A stretch of 23,510 nucleotides of DNA from Methanosaeta sp. NSP1 (GCA_002256595.1 NOLC01000035.1:1-23510), one strand, 5' to 3'. Numbered from the stretch's first letter, positions 1-8,460 are shown. Made by a program: numbers and translations. Notes: generated from the sequence alone by a model not told the origin.

Positions 1-321
1 ATGCCTGCGATGTCTGTAAGATTCATCAGTGGCTGGAATAGAAAAAGTATATTTAAAGGTTTCCGGATCATCAGGCAAAGTGCAGCGCCCTGAAATCATT
101 TCGCGCCCGGTGGAGTTTAATAGATGCTAATTTATTCATAAAACTTTCTCAATAAAAAAACGAGACTATGCGTTTGTATTCTTAAAAATCGCTCTGATTT
201 TCCGTTTGTCTGAGGATGCTTTATCCTGGCCGATACCGGCTTGATGCCCTATCTTTCCAGGCGATCTCTGAATTCGCTATTCTTTGGGCGCCGAATCCGC
301 TTCCATGATCTCCTTGTATCT
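1..321. other. Intergenic stretch, no convincing gene
   Basis: The stretch is AT-rich compared with the neighbouring genes and has no long open frame. A good TATA-like sequence (agtatatttaaagg, about 47-60) can be read in either direction. On the minus strand it could serve a gene beyond the left edge. A 9-codon minus-strand ORF at about 285-314 has an AAGGAG-type ribosome site just before its ATG, but it is too short to call a gene. Confidence 0.5.
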
Positions 322-1422
322 CTAAGCAATCAGATGAACTGCCAGTAGATCAGAGGAGCCAGAGCCAGCAGAGCCAGGCCTGTGCGGACTCATGCCCAGG
401 GCGATGCCGCCACCCAGGAGAAGAATGGGCAGGACCACGCCGAGATTGAAGAAGAAGAGATAGGTCGCACCCTCCAGATAGCTGCTGGCGGAGAAGAGAT
501 CGAGTATCGCGAGGTAGATGGCCCCGACGCAGGGCGCTTTGACCAGGGAGAAGAGGGCACCGATCAGGAAGTAGGAGCGGTATCGTCCTCCCTCCACCCC
601 GGCCTGGAAGTAGGGCAGAGCCCAGTCGGTGCGGAATATGGAAGACCTCCCCTGCCGCAGGCGCAAGCCGTCCCAGATCTGGGACAGGCCGGCCAGCAGA
701 AGAAATAGGGTCAAGATATAGCGGAAGGCATCTGCCACAGCCTTCGTCTCCAGCAGACGCTGCATGCCCAGGCCGAAGAGAAAGTACATGGCGAATATGC
801 CTGCCGAGAAGAAGGCCACCATCATCAGAAGATCCCGCTTCTTGCCTCCTGTAGAGAGGACTGATGCCGCCAGGAAGACCAGTATTCCCAGCAGGCAGGG
901 ATTGAATCCAGCCACCAGGCCAGCGCCCAGAACCATAGATATGCTGTAGGCGGAGATCTGCCTCAGATTGATATCCGATGCGGAGATGGCGCCGGCCGGG
1001 CTGCTCTTGTTTTCAGGACGGCTGGGGAGGCTTATTGAAGGGGAGACTGGCTGGCTCAGGTTAGCCAGAGAGCTTCTGATGAGCCTCTCCAGCAGAGCAT
1101 CGTCTTTCTCATAATCCCTGTAGTCTATCACCTCACTGCCGATGATGATGGAAGGCACATCCCTGGAGCCATACTGCTTGATGATGCGATGCCCCTCATC
1201 GGAATAATAGTAATGGCCACTGACATTGAGGGGTATATCCTCCCCCACCTTTTCCAGGACTCTCTCTGCGGCAGCGCATTTGGTGCAGCCTGGCGATTCT
1301 ATGAAGAGTACCTCAGCCCCACCGCCTCGTTCTGCCGTACCCAGGCAGGGCAAAGCTGCGCCATATAGAAGGATAAGTGCCAGGGCCAGTCTGGCGGCAA
1401 GGGTCTTGTTTAACAGACGCAT
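322..1422 (-). CDS. Thioredoxin-like domain fused to CcdA/DsbD-type membrane protein, C-terminus out of frame
   Basis: The protein is probably membrane bound and moves reducing power across the membrane to an exported thioredoxin-like domain. Residues 1-29 form a signal or anchor segment. Residues 36-120 are thioredoxin-like, with a CTKC redox pair (Cys46, Cys49) and the usual Pro after Val at 89-90. Residues 158-345 carry five CcdA-type membrane segments, with the two conserved cysteines in FNPC (176) and KAPC (298). CcdA normally has six helices. Here the frame after ALGMSP (341-346) becomes a Gly/Ser-rich tail, while another frame on the same strand (about 330-389) encodes a clean final helix (TGLALLALAPLIYWQFI) and a stop. 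The gene therefore looks frameshifted or internally deleted near its end. The TATA box is so close to the ATG that the mRNA is probably nearly leaderless. Identity of both domains is firm; activity is not. Confidence 0.85.
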   Translation of the reverse strand: MRLLNKTLAARLALALILLYGAALPCLGTAERGGGAEVLFIESPGCTKCAAAERVLEKVGEDIPLNVSGHYYYSDEGHRIIKQYGSRDVPSIIIGSEVIDYRDYEKDDALLERLIRSSLANLSQPVSPSISLPSRPENKSSPAGAISASDINLRQISAYSISMVLGAGLVAGFNPCLLGILVFLAASVLSTGGKKRDLLMMVAFFSAGIFAMYFLFGLGMQRLLETKAVADAFRYILTLFLLLAGLSQIWDGLRLRQGRSSIFRTDWALPYFQAGVEGGRYRSYFLIGALFSLVKAPCVGAIYLAILDLFSASSYLEGATYLFFFNLGVVLPILLLGGGIALGMSPHRPGSAGSGSSDLLAVHLIA

Positions 1423-1445
1423 CAGCTACCTAGGATGCTGAAGAG

Positions 1446-1454
1446 GTATAAAAT
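1446..1454 (-). promoter_or_regulatory. TATA box of the thioredoxin-CcdA gene
   Basis: On the minus strand this reads TTTTATA. Its centre is about 27 bases before position 1423, next to the ATG at 1422, so a leaderless or nearly leaderless transcript is expected. Confidence 0.45.
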
Positions 1455-1474
1455 CCCCATGATGCTCATGCTGG

Positions 1475-1482
1475 AAAAAAAA
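1475..1482 (-). terminator. Oligo-T transcription terminator
   Basis: Eight T residues in a row on the minus strand lie 70 bases after the stop of the DNRLRE-type gene and just before the TATA box of the next gene. Archaeal RNA polymerase terminates at such tracts without a hairpin. Confidence 0.45.
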
Positions 1483-1552
1483 TCTTCTGAGGCAGAAAGG
1501 CGAGAGGAAGTCTATTCTTCCCTCCCTGCCATTTCATTCGCCCCATGGCATT

Positions 1553-2122
1553 CTACTCTGCAGTGACATAGACCAGTTTCGGCCCCACTGCCTCTGAATC
1601 GCCGGAAGAGATGGCCACGGTAGCGTCATCCTCGGCCACTAAAACTATGGAGTAAGGACAGCCTTCGGTGCAGGTCTCCACCGCCTTCTTTATGATCTTG
1701 CTCACATCAAAGGTATAGCTTCCGGCCTTGTTTATCTCCACAGCATCCGAGGAAGCCCCTTCATCATAATCACCTTTGTCGGACCAGGTAGCTGTATCAA
1801 AAGTTGCGCCATGCAGGAAGTAAGCAATTACCTTGCCGGGCCGGTCCACCTGGGACGCTTCGACGGTTAAGGTTGCAGAGTCGATCTGCTCCGGATCGAA
1901 TATGCCCTGCGATCCCAGTATGTTGATGAAGCTGAGATAGATCTCTTTGGTCGGCTCTCCGCCCTGGGAGGCCGCCCAGAGCAGATCGCTATCAGAATAG
2001 CTCTGGCTGGCATTATCTGCATCCACATAGGTATCAACGTCCATCTCTGCGGTGAAGCTTCCCGCAGCGGCTGAGACCGCTAAGAGCAGGAAGATGCCGA
2101 ATACTGCATACAAATATCTCAA
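1553..2122 (-). CDS. Secreted DNRLRE-domain (CBM96-like) beta-sandwich protein
   Basis: This is an exported protein of about 189 residues. A TTG start at 2122 is preferred because GGAGG lies 7 bases before it (2130-2134) and the protein then begins directly with a signal peptide (MRYLYAVFGIFLLLAVSAAAG). The in-frame ATG at 2158 would add 12 residues before the signal. The mature part has the pattern of DNRLRE domains: DTYVD near the start, a KEIYLSF strand, a DSATLTVEA strand, a TATW motif and a closing KLVYVTAE strand. It carries one close Cys pair (CTEGC). Such domains are known as carbohydrate-binding or surface modules. No catalytic residues are visible. It is transcribed away from the neighbouring beta-helix gene. 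A role at the cell surface or sheath is inference. Confidence 0.7.
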   Translation of the reverse strand: MRYLYAVFGIFLLLAVSAAAGSFTAEMDVDTYVDADNASQSYSDSDLLWAASQGGEPTKEIYLSFINILGSQGIFDPEQIDSATLTVEASQVDRPGKVIAYFLHGATFDTATWSDKGDYDEGASSDAVEINKAGSYTFDVSKIIKKAVETCTEGCPYSIVLVAEDDATVAISSGDSEAVGPKLVYVTAE

Positions 2123-2277
2123 TTGAATTCCTCCACAAGGTTTGATGTAATCGAACAAATCAAAAGGCTTACGATCATATGTATCTTATGTAAGGCTGAA
2201 AGGGGATACATGAAGAATGAGCTTAAATCTGCATGTCCTACGTTAGATTTATTAACCTCATTGCAGCTTGAAGGAAG

Positions 2278-3726
2278 GTGGATCTCTTGAGAAATACGTC
2301 CTTTTGCATCCTTTTGGCAGCCCTGCTCATATCAACCCTGGCAGATGGCGCGACGCTAAAGGTAAGCTCGGATCTGCAGTCTGCCATCGATGCCGCCTCA
2401 AGCGGCGATACTCTGGAGGTTGCTGCCGGCATATACGATAAGATCACGCTGGAAAAGAGCCTCAATCTCCTGGGAACAGGTGCTGTGATCAGGGCCGGAG
2501 GCAGGGACGCCTGCATAAGCATAAATGCCGATGGGGTGAACATCTCCGGCTTTCTGGTTGAGAACGGCTTTTATGGAATCAAGCTGGACCATGTCCGAAG
2601 ATGCAGGATAAGCAATAACACCGTCATCCACTGCGCCCAGCCCGGCATAGCTCTGCTTTATTCCGATGGAAATATAATCGCCGGCAACAATGCCAGCTTT
2701 AACGGCATAGTGGGAGAGGGCTGGTACGGCATATACCTCTCCAACTCCAACGAAAACCTCATCACCGACAATGTGGCTTATGGCAACGGAGCCTATGGCA
2801 TAAACCTCTTTCCTTCCTGCAGCAACAATACCATCACAGGAAACAGGCTACAGGGGAATATGTACGGCCTCTATATGTTCAGGGATTGCGGCGGCAATAT
2901 CATTCAAAACAACGATATGTCAGGGAACACCAACTCCGGCCTTGATCTGCGCTTCAACTGCAACGGCAATACCATCGCAAACAACAGCATTGAGAATAAC
3001 GCCGTAGCCGGTATCACATTGATGGAGAACTCAGGCGGCAATACCATCACCGGAAATGAGATTAATTACAATAGCCGCTACGGCCTGCAGATCCAGAGCC
3101 GCTCTGAGGGCAATACAATAGCCTTCAACAACATCTCCTGGAGCCAGACGGGAATATTCCTGGAATCGGGAGACAACAGCATTTACGGCAATCGCATTAT
3201 CGAGAATACCATTCAGGCCGACGATCGCGGCGGCAACATCTGGAATAGGGAATACCCCCTGGGTGGAAACCTCTGGAGCGATTACATCGGCCAGGACGAG
3301 ATGAAGGGCTCCGGCCAGGATGTGCCCGGCCAGGACGGATTTGGGGATAAGCCCTATCCCGTCAGTCCGACCTCCAGGGACAGGTATCCCATTATGGGCG
3401 GCCAGATCAAGCAGATCTCCCTATTGAGCCAGGAGATCGATCCATCTGATCTGAGGGTGGGCGACAGCATCGATATCAAGGTCGATCTGCAATCGCGTTA
3501 TCCTCTGTTGCAGGTTGTAGCTCGCGCCTATCAGAATTCAGAGCAGGCCCAGGGGTACTGCCGGCTGGTCAAGTCCGACGGCATCTATAGGGGCTCATTT
3601 TCCACAGCGCTATTGCTTCCGGGATCATATGATCTGGTGCTGGTGGCAAAGGACCAGCGGGGCAATGAGCTTGAAGAGAGTCTGGGCCAGATCAAGGTCA
3701 AAGCCAGAAGCGGCTTTGCTACATAG
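2278..3726 (+). CDS. Secreted NosD-like parallel beta-helix (PbH1/CASH) protein
   Basis: This is an exported right-handed beta-helix protein. An N-terminal hydrophobic signal (residues 4-24) precedes a first coil (SSDLQSAIDAASSGDTLEV), then about ten repeats of the form GI.L..S..N.I..N..., with stacked Asn residues (NTIANN, NTITGN, NTIAFN). The helix ends in the typical cap GGNLWSDY and GFGDKPYPV at about residues 335-365. The last 100 residues form a separate beta-sandwich-like domain. NosD-like proteins are named after a nitrous oxide reductase maturation factor, but in methanogens the fold is common at the surface with unknown ligands. The GTG at 2278 is reported as start. A TTG at 2287, preceded by GGTGG, would fit the ribosome site better and would trim three residues. 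Upstream, ttattaacc at about 2248-2256 could serve as TATA box. Confidence 0.85.
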   Translation: MDLLRNTSFCILLAALLISTLADGATLKVSSDLQSAIDAASSGDTLEVAAGIYDKITLEKSLNLLGTGAVIRAGGRDACISINADGVNISGFLVENGFYGIKLDHVRRCRISNNTVIHCAQPGIALLYSDGNIIAGNNASFNGIVGEGWYGIYLSNSNENLITDNVAYGNGAYGINLFPSCSNNTITGNRLQGNMYGLYMFRDCGGNIIQNNDMSGNTNSGLDLRFNCNGNTIANNSIENNAVAGITLMENSGGNTITGNEINYNSRYGLQIQSRSEGNTIAFNNISWSQTGIFLESGDNSIYGNRIIENTIQADDRGGNIWNREYPLGGNLWSDYIGQDEMKGSGQDVPGQDGFGDKPYPVSPTSRDRYPIMGGQIKQISLLSQEIDPSDLRVGDSIDIKVDLQSRYPLLQVVARAYQNSEQAQGYCRLVKSDGIYRGSFSTALLLPGSYDLVLVAKDQRGNELEESLGQIKVKARSGFAT

Positions 3727-3730
3727 ATAT

Positions 3731-3741
3731 TCATATTTATC
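3731..3741 (+). promoter_or_regulatory. Possible TATA box for the rhodanese pair
   Basis: The sequence tcatatttatc is about 26 bases before position 3762. A GGGGAG ribosome site at 3761-3766 precedes the ATG at 3770. The spacing would give a very short leader, so the call is tentative. Confidence 0.3.
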
Positions 3742-3769
3742 AGCGTATGGCATATAAAAAGGGGAGACA

Positions 3770-4900
3770 ATGAAACATTTGAGATTGTATCTTAGCTCCT
3801 TTTCTTGGGGAGCGGTCACATTAGCCCTATTGGCGCTATTGGTTCTGGCAAATGGAGCATCTGCAGGAGAAGCCTTTTGCGAGGCCTGCCAGGGTGGCGG
3901 GGGATGGGATCCCATGGCCAAGCTGGACGAGATCGGCAATCCAGACGCCGCAGAGAAAGAGGCGGTCATGCCCGGCCTGAGCACAGCCCAGAAGAACCGG
4001 GTAGGGGTCTGGAATAAGCCCCTCTCCGGCTTTGAGGGATCCAATGCATCAGCTCCGGAGAGCACTGAAGATGGCAATGCCAGCCAGAGCCAGATTGTGA
4101 ATAAGACTTCCCCTGCCAGGGTGGCGAAAGAAAACCAGGAGATTGTTCGGAGCGAGAGGGCACAGAGCATGATCGCCCCCCTGCAACAGACGAACGGGAC
4201 CATTTATATCGACATCAGCGAGGACTCTACAGAGCACATCTCCGGCTCCATTGTCATACCATATACCGAACTGTTAAACCATACCGCAGTGCGGAGCGAA
4301 GGTGAAATAGCGGCCATTCTGGGCGGCGCCGGAATATCCCGCGACGATGCCGTAATCGTATACGGAGATTGCATGCCCTGCGGCGGAGGGCCCGCGCCTG
4401 CCACCTTCGTCTACTGGATACTGAAGTCTCTGGGACATGATAATGTGAAGCTTCTGGACGGAATGGTTGAGGACTGGACTGCGGCTGGACTGCCCACCTC
4501 CGCCAATGCCTCGGCTCTGCCGGCCAAGGTCTTCATCCCCGAGGTCAATTCCAACTTCACCGCAGATTACAGCTATGTGGAAAGCGGGCAGGCCCAGATA
4601 GTGGACGCCAGAAGCATAGAGGAGTTCGGAAACTCTTCCATTCCCGGAGCGATAAATATCCCCTACGAGAGCGTGATCTCGGGCAACAGGCTCAAGGACG
4701 AATCCATGCTGGAGCGGGTATTTGGCATACTGGACAAAGAGAGGCCGGTAGTGGTCTACACCAATACTGGCCTCAAGGCATCGGTGGTCTGGTACGCTCT
4801 GGAGCTGCTGGGCTATGATGCCAGGCTCTACTCCTATGAGAACTACTGGATAAACCAGCAGATACCCGATCAGGAAGCGGCCATCAACACCACGGCATGA
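3770..4900 (+). CDS. Secreted tandem-rhodanese (sulfurtransferase-like) protein, copy 1
   Basis: This is an exported protein with two rhodanese domains. A signal peptide (residues 1-32) is followed by a CxxC pair (FCEAC) and a linker of about 100 residues with several N-glycosylation-type sites. Domain 1 (about 143-245) has the core IYIDIS, GSIVIPY, and an active loop containing CMPCGGG. Domain 2 (about 262-365) has QIVDARS, PGAINIPY and the loop VVYTNTGLKAS. Rhodaneses carry the persulfide cysteine at the first position of the last loop; here it is Thr, so domain 2 should not be catalytic. The CxxC in domain 1 may take over sulfur or thiol chemistry; this is inference. The stop overlaps the next ATG by four bases (ATGA), so the paralogue downstream is probably co-translated. 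GGGGAG precedes the start. Confidence 0.85.
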   Translation: MKHLRLYLSSFSWGAVTLALLALLVLANGASAGEAFCEACQGGGGWDPMAKLDEIGNPDAAEKEAVMPGLSTAQKNRVGVWNKPLSGFEGSNASAPESTEDGNASQSQIVNKTSPARVAKENQEIVRSERAQSMIAPLQQTNGTIYIDISEDSTEHISGSIVIPYTELLNHTAVRSEGEIAAILGGAGISRDDAVIVYGDCMPCGGGPAPATFVYWILKSLGHDNVKLLDGMVEDWTAAGLPTSANASALPAKVFIPEVNSNFTADYSYVESGQAQIVDARSIEEFGNSSIPGAINIPYESVISGNRLKDESMLERVFGILDKERPVVVYTNTGLKASVVWYALELLGYDARLYSYENYWINQQIPDQEAAINTTA

Positions 4901-5823
4901 ATAGTATGCCTCTGCCGCCTGGCGAGAATAAAGCCAACGCCATTGCCGCCCTCCTGCTGTTGGCAGTAGTGGCGGCGGGTGCCATATCCGCCAGCAGTGC
5001 GGAAGATTCAGCTTCATCCGGGAATGCGGCAGCAATAGAGGGCCTGCCCGCATCCCGCTCCACCCCTGCAATCCACTCTATGGAGCCTCTGCAATTCGAT
5101 GAATTCAATACCTCCTCCGGAGATGCTGCAAGAGGGGGGGGGACGGGGGAGAGAGATGCGGATAAATTCAGCCCTGAGCCAGCCGAATACATACCCGGAG
5201 CCATAAGCATTCCCTATACCGACTTCCTCTCGGAAAGCACTCTCAAGATGCTCCCGGAGTTGGCTGAGATCCTGAGCCAGGCCGGCATAAGCCAGGATGA
5301 TGCCGTCCTTATATATGGCCAATGCCAGCCCTGCGGCGGAGGGCCATCGGCGGCCACCTATGTCTATTGGATCATGAAGCATCTCGGCCACAGCAATGTG
5401 AGCCTGATGGATGGGGGAATAGACGAATGGGTAAAGGCAGGAAAGCCGACGGCAGTCGAGGCGGCGCATCTTCTCCCTGCCAATTATACCCCCACCCTAA
5501 AGCAAGATCTCCTGGCATCATATCCCTTTGTGCGAAGCGGGGGGGCCCAGATCATAGATGCCCGGGGTGAGGCAGAATTTGAGGCTGGATCCATCCCCTC
5601 CAGCATAAATATTCCCTATGACCGGGTCTTGGACGGCAAGAGGATAAAGGATGATGCCGCCCTGAGCCGCCTGTTCTCATATCTGGACAAAGACAGGCCG
5701 GTGGTGGTCTATACCAATACCGGGGTCAAAGCATCCATGATCTGGCTGGCTTTGACCCTGCTGGACTATGATGCCTCAATATATTCCTGGAAGGATTGGC
5801 AGGCCAATTCAGCATCATCCTGA
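4897..5823 (+). CDS. Secreted tandem-rhodanese protein, copy 2
   Basis: This is a paralogue of the preceding gene, coupled to it by an ATGA overlap. A short N-terminus leads into a hydrophobic signal (about residues 11-31), then a low-complexity linker that includes a run of nine G bases (Gly-Gly-Gly). Domain 1 (about 87-195) keeps PGAISIPY and the CQPCGGG loop but has lost the usual acidic start strand: DKFSPEP stands where copy 1 has YIDISED. Domain 2 (about 208-305) has QIIDARG, INIPY and VVYTNTGVKAS, again with Thr in place of the catalytic Cys. The two genes are probably an old tandem duplication kept under selection, since the same unusual features occur in both. The substrate is unknown. 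Position next to a thioredoxin-CcdA protein suggests extracytoplasmic thiol or sulfur chemistry. Confidence 0.83.
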   Translation: MNSMPLPPGENKANAIAALLLLAVVAAGAISASSAEDSASSGNAAAIEGLPASRSTPAIHSMEPLQFDEFNTSSGDAARGGGTGERDADKFSPEPAEYIPGAISIPYTDFLSESTLKMLPELAEILSQAGISQDDAVLIYGQCQPCGGGPSAATYVYWIMKHLGHSNVSLMDGGIDEWVKAGKPTAVEAAHLLPANYTPTLKQDLLASYPFVRSGGAQIIDARGEAEFEAGSIPSSINIPYDRVLDGKRIKDDAALSRLFSYLDKDRPVVVYTNTGVKASMIWLALTLLDYDASIYSWKDWQANSASS

Positions 5824-5864
5824 CAGCGTTTGGGAAAAGGGCAAAAGTACTGGCCGCTACCGGC

Positions 5865-5873
5865 AAATATAAG
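5865..5873 (+). promoter_or_regulatory. TATA box for the subtilase gene
   Basis: The sequence aaatataag lies about 26 bases before position 5895. The GGAG ribosome site (5892-5895) and GTG (5902) follow immediately, so the leader would be minimal. Confidence 0.4.
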
Positions 5874-5901
5874 TGTATAGAATCAATAATTGGAGTCAGA
5901 C

Positions 5902-7782
5902 GTGAACTCCCGGTCAATTCTCCATCTTATTCTCCTGGCAGCTCTTGTGAGCCTTGCGGTTGGCATTCCGGCCCAGGACGCTCTGCAGAAAAACAAGGCC
6001 AGCATCTGGTTTGATAAGGAGTATCGATCATACTTCAATTCCAGTGCGGATGACGGTCGCCCTCCGGTTATTATGGGAGTGAGCGTCAGCCCCTCATCAT
6101 TGAAAACAGGATCGCCCAGAGCCGAGATCAATGCCTATGTCCATGATGATGCCGGAATTGAAACCGTTTATGCCGAGGTGGGCAATCGCATGAACCTCAT
6201 GCTCGACCTGGATCGAGACGGAAGGTTCACCGGATACTGCGGCTCCAATCTGCCACCTGCCAACTATCGTGTCACCATAGTGGCAGTGGATCGATCCGGC
6301 AACGCCGCCAAGGAAGAATCGAAGACCCTTACCATCAGAGATCCATATGACATCAACGGCAACGGCATAGAGGACAGCCTGGAAGAGCAGGGTGGCAGGG
6401 AGCAGAGGGTGATAGTTCTTCACGAAAGCAATGTTAGCAGCTCAACGTCTGCATCCGATGAATTTCGCCTCCTTCCCATATCTGCATTGACCGTGCCCTC
6501 AGACACTCTGGAGAAGATCGCCAGCAGTGAGGGAGTAAAGGCCATCTACAGGGACCAGAAGCTAAAAGTGCTGGCGCTGCCGGAGGAGGAAACCCATTCC
6601 ACCTTTCAATCATCTTCTCCGGGAAGGATCGATGATCCCAGAAGCTATAAGGGCTATACGGGAAAGGGAGTAAATGTGGCCCTGATCGATACCGGTGCAG
6701 ACGAGGATCATGAGGCGCTCTCAGGCAAGATCCTGGCCTTCAAGGACTTTGTAAACAACCAGACCAAAGCTTATGACGACAACGGCCACGGCACCCACTG
6801 TGCCAGCCTGATTGGCGGGCAAGATGGCATGGGCGTCGCCCCTGATACCGGGCTGGTGGTGATAAAGGTCATGGACCGGGACGGAGCCTGCTATACCTCC
6901 GATGCACTCAAGGCATTGGAATGGTGTCTGGAGAATAAGGATCTCTATAAAATTCGGATCATATCCTTTTCCGTAGGCGGTGAGAGCCCATCCGGCGGCT
7001 CCTCTCTCCTGGATGAGGCCTGCAACAGGATGGTCCAGGAGGGGCTGGTCATGTGCGTGGCGGCAGGAAACTCCGGGCCGGGAGAGGCATCCATTGTCGT
7101 CCCGGGAGAGGCAGAGAATGTGATCACAGTGGGCGCTGTGGACGAATCTGGCGCCATCTTCGACCTATCTTCGCGGGGCCCGACCGCCAGCGGCGAGATC
7201 AAGCCCGATCTGGTCACCATGGGCGTGGATATAGTCTCCGCACTGGCCGGCTCCAAGAACGATCAGAGTTCGGTGAGCGGCACATCCATGGCCGTCCCCC
7301 TGGTCTCAGGCGGTGCCGCCATACTGCTGGAGGCAGAGGGCAGCCTCTCCCCTCCTGATGTGAAGAGGATTCTGCTGAAGACGGCAGATGACCTGGGTGC
7401 ATCAGGCCAGGACAACACCTTCGGATATGGGGCTCTTAATCTGACTGCATCCCTGCACAGCCTCAATAAAGATCGATCAAGGCTATCCTCGCCTGCTTTG
7501 GGAGATGTCGACTTAAACCGGGAGTATGCGGTGGTAGGCGAGCCGGTCATGATCGAAGCGGAGGGAATGGGTGAGGTCAGAAGCATCAATGCCAATATCA
7601 TCGGTCCGGACAGAAATATGGAGATACCCATGGACGACTTCGACGGCAACAGAATATTCTCTGCCCGCTGGGAGACCAGCTTTTGGACCCCGGGCGATTA
7701 CCAGATCAATGTCGACCTTCTGGGGGCATTTGGAGAGTCCGACCACAAGACGGTCCCTTTCCGGCTGCTGAAGACGGGGTGA
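5902..7782 (+). CDS. Secreted subtilisin-family (S8) serine protease
   Basis: This is an exported serine peptidase of about 626 residues. The GTG at 5902 is chosen because GGAG lies six bases before it and the protein then starts straight into a signal peptide (residues 1-24). An upstream TTG at 5890 is possible. Residues 54-148 form an immunoglobulin-like domain, followed by a calcium-loop-like DINGNGIED (150-158). A prodomain spans about 168-225. The catalytic domain (about 250-510) contains the triad Asp263 (LIDTG), His296 (NGHGTH) and Ser462 (SGTSMA), with the oxyanion Asn390 (AAGNSGPG). A second beta domain closes the protein (about 527-626). All catalytic residues are present, so activity is likely. 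It begins 78 bases after the rhodanese pair, with its own TATA box. Confidence 0.93.
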   Translation: MNSRSILHLILLAALVSLAVGIPAQDALQKNKASIWFDKEYRSYFNSSADDGRPPVIMGVSVSPSSLKTGSPRAEINAYVHDDAGIETVYAEVGNRMNLMLDLDRDGRFTGYCGSNLPPANYRVTIVAVDRSGNAAKEESKTLTIRDPYDINGNGIEDSLEEQGGREQRVIVLHESNVSSSTSASDEFRLLPISALTVPSDTLEKIASSEGVKAIYRDQKLKVLALPEEETHSTFQSSSPGRIDDPRSYKGYTGKGVNVALIDTGADEDHEALSGKILAFKDFVNNQTKAYDDNGHGTHCASLIGGQDGMGVAPDTGLVVIKVMDRDGACYTSDALKALEWCLENKDLYKIRIISFSVGGESPSGGSSLLDEACNRMVQEGLVMCVAAGNSGPGEASIVVPGEAENVITVGAVDESGAIFDLSSRGPTASGEIKPDLVTMGVDIVSALAGSKNDQSSVSGTSMAVPLVSGGAAILLEAEGSLSPPDVKRILLKTADDLGASGQDNTFGYGALNLTASLHSLNKDRSRLSSPALGDVDLNREYAVVGEPVMIEAEGMGEVRSINANIIGPDRNMEIPMDDFDGNRIFSARWETSFWTPGDYQINVDLLGAFGESDHKTVPFRLLKTG

Positions 7783-7789
7783 GGCTGGT

Positions 7790-8386
7790 TTGCCAATAGA
7801 CGGTCTTTTTCCCTGGCAGGAGATCTCCCGCATGGGCCAAAAGCTGATCAATGCCGGCCTTACCAGCTCCCGGTTCGGAAACATCAGCCTGCTGCTAAAC
7901 AATAAGATCTTTATAACCTGCACCGGCAGCATGCTGGATGAGCTGGATGAAAACTGCGTGGTGGGTGTGGAGCTCGAAGGCTGCTGTCCAGAGGATGCCA
8001 TAGCCAGCAGTGAGACCTGCGTCCACCGGGCAGTCTACCGGTTCACCTCTCATGAGGCAATAATTCATACCCATTCCCCTTACGCCGTGGCTGCATCTCT
8101 CCTGGAAGCGAAGGAGGTCCTGCCGCTGGACAGCGAGGGCAGGATATTCCTGGGACCTATGCCCATCGTCTCTGGCAGCTTTGGAAGCAATGAACTGGCT
8201 GAATCTGTGTCTTCGGCCCTGCAGGATCATAAAGCCTGCATTGCTCGCGGGCATGGCGTCTTTGCTGCCGGCAGGAGTCTGAAAGAAGCATATACAGCGG
8301 CGGCTATGGCGGAGCATAGCGCTCAGATAGGTTACCTGGTGAAATCCTATTGCTGCGAGGCTCAGGGGATCGATGGGGCCAGATAA
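7790..8386 (+). CDS. Class II aldolase (L-fuculose-1-phosphate aldolase-like)
   Basis: This is a zinc-dependent cytoplasmic aldolase of about 198 residues. The family residues are all present: GNIS (30-33) for substrate binding, Glu75 as catalytic acid (SSETCVH), zinc ligands His93 and His95 (HTHSPYAV) and His155 (ARGHG). The closest family role in methanogens is fuculose-1-phosphate aldolase, which can supply lactaldehyde for lactate and thus coenzyme F420 synthesis; the substrate cannot be read from the sequence. Ribulose-phosphate epimerase or methylthioribulose dehydratase are related alternatives. The TTG start at 7790 follows a GGTGAGG ribosome site. The gene sits 7 bases after the protease stop and is probably in the same transcript, although the functions do not obviously match. 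Confidence 0.85.
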   Translation: MPIDGLFPWQEISRMGQKLINAGLTSSRFGNISLLLNNKIFITCTGSMLDELDENCVVGVELEGCCPEDAIASSETCVHRAVYRFTSHEAIIHTHSPYAVAASLLEAKEVLPLDSEGRIFLGPMPIVSGSFGSNELAESVSSALQDHKACIARGHGVFAAGRSLKEAYTAAAMAEHSAQIGYLVKSYCCEAQGIDGAR

Positions 8387-8426
8387 ACCAATTCTCCATC
8401 CTTGCCAGTCAGACAGGGATGGGGGA

Positions 8427-8437
8427 AAAATTTATAT
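8427..8437 (+). promoter_or_regulatory. Strong archaeal promoter (BRE/TATA) in the gene gap
   Basis: The sequence aaaatttatat is the best TATA box in the window, with an A-rich BRE-like flank. Its centre at about 8433 predicts transcription starting at about 8460. No ORF begins there; the inverted repeat at 8461 does. An imperfect hairpin (CCATCC 8396-8401 with GGATGG 8417-8422) sits just upstream and could be the 3' end of the aldolase transcript. Confidence 0.6.
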
Positions 8438-8460
8438 CTTCACCATTTCTTCATTAATTA

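Noticed and set aside
4274..5071. Minus-strand frame of 265 codons opposite the rhodaneses
   Set aside because: It spans two real genes on the other strand and has low-complexity, non-domain sequence.
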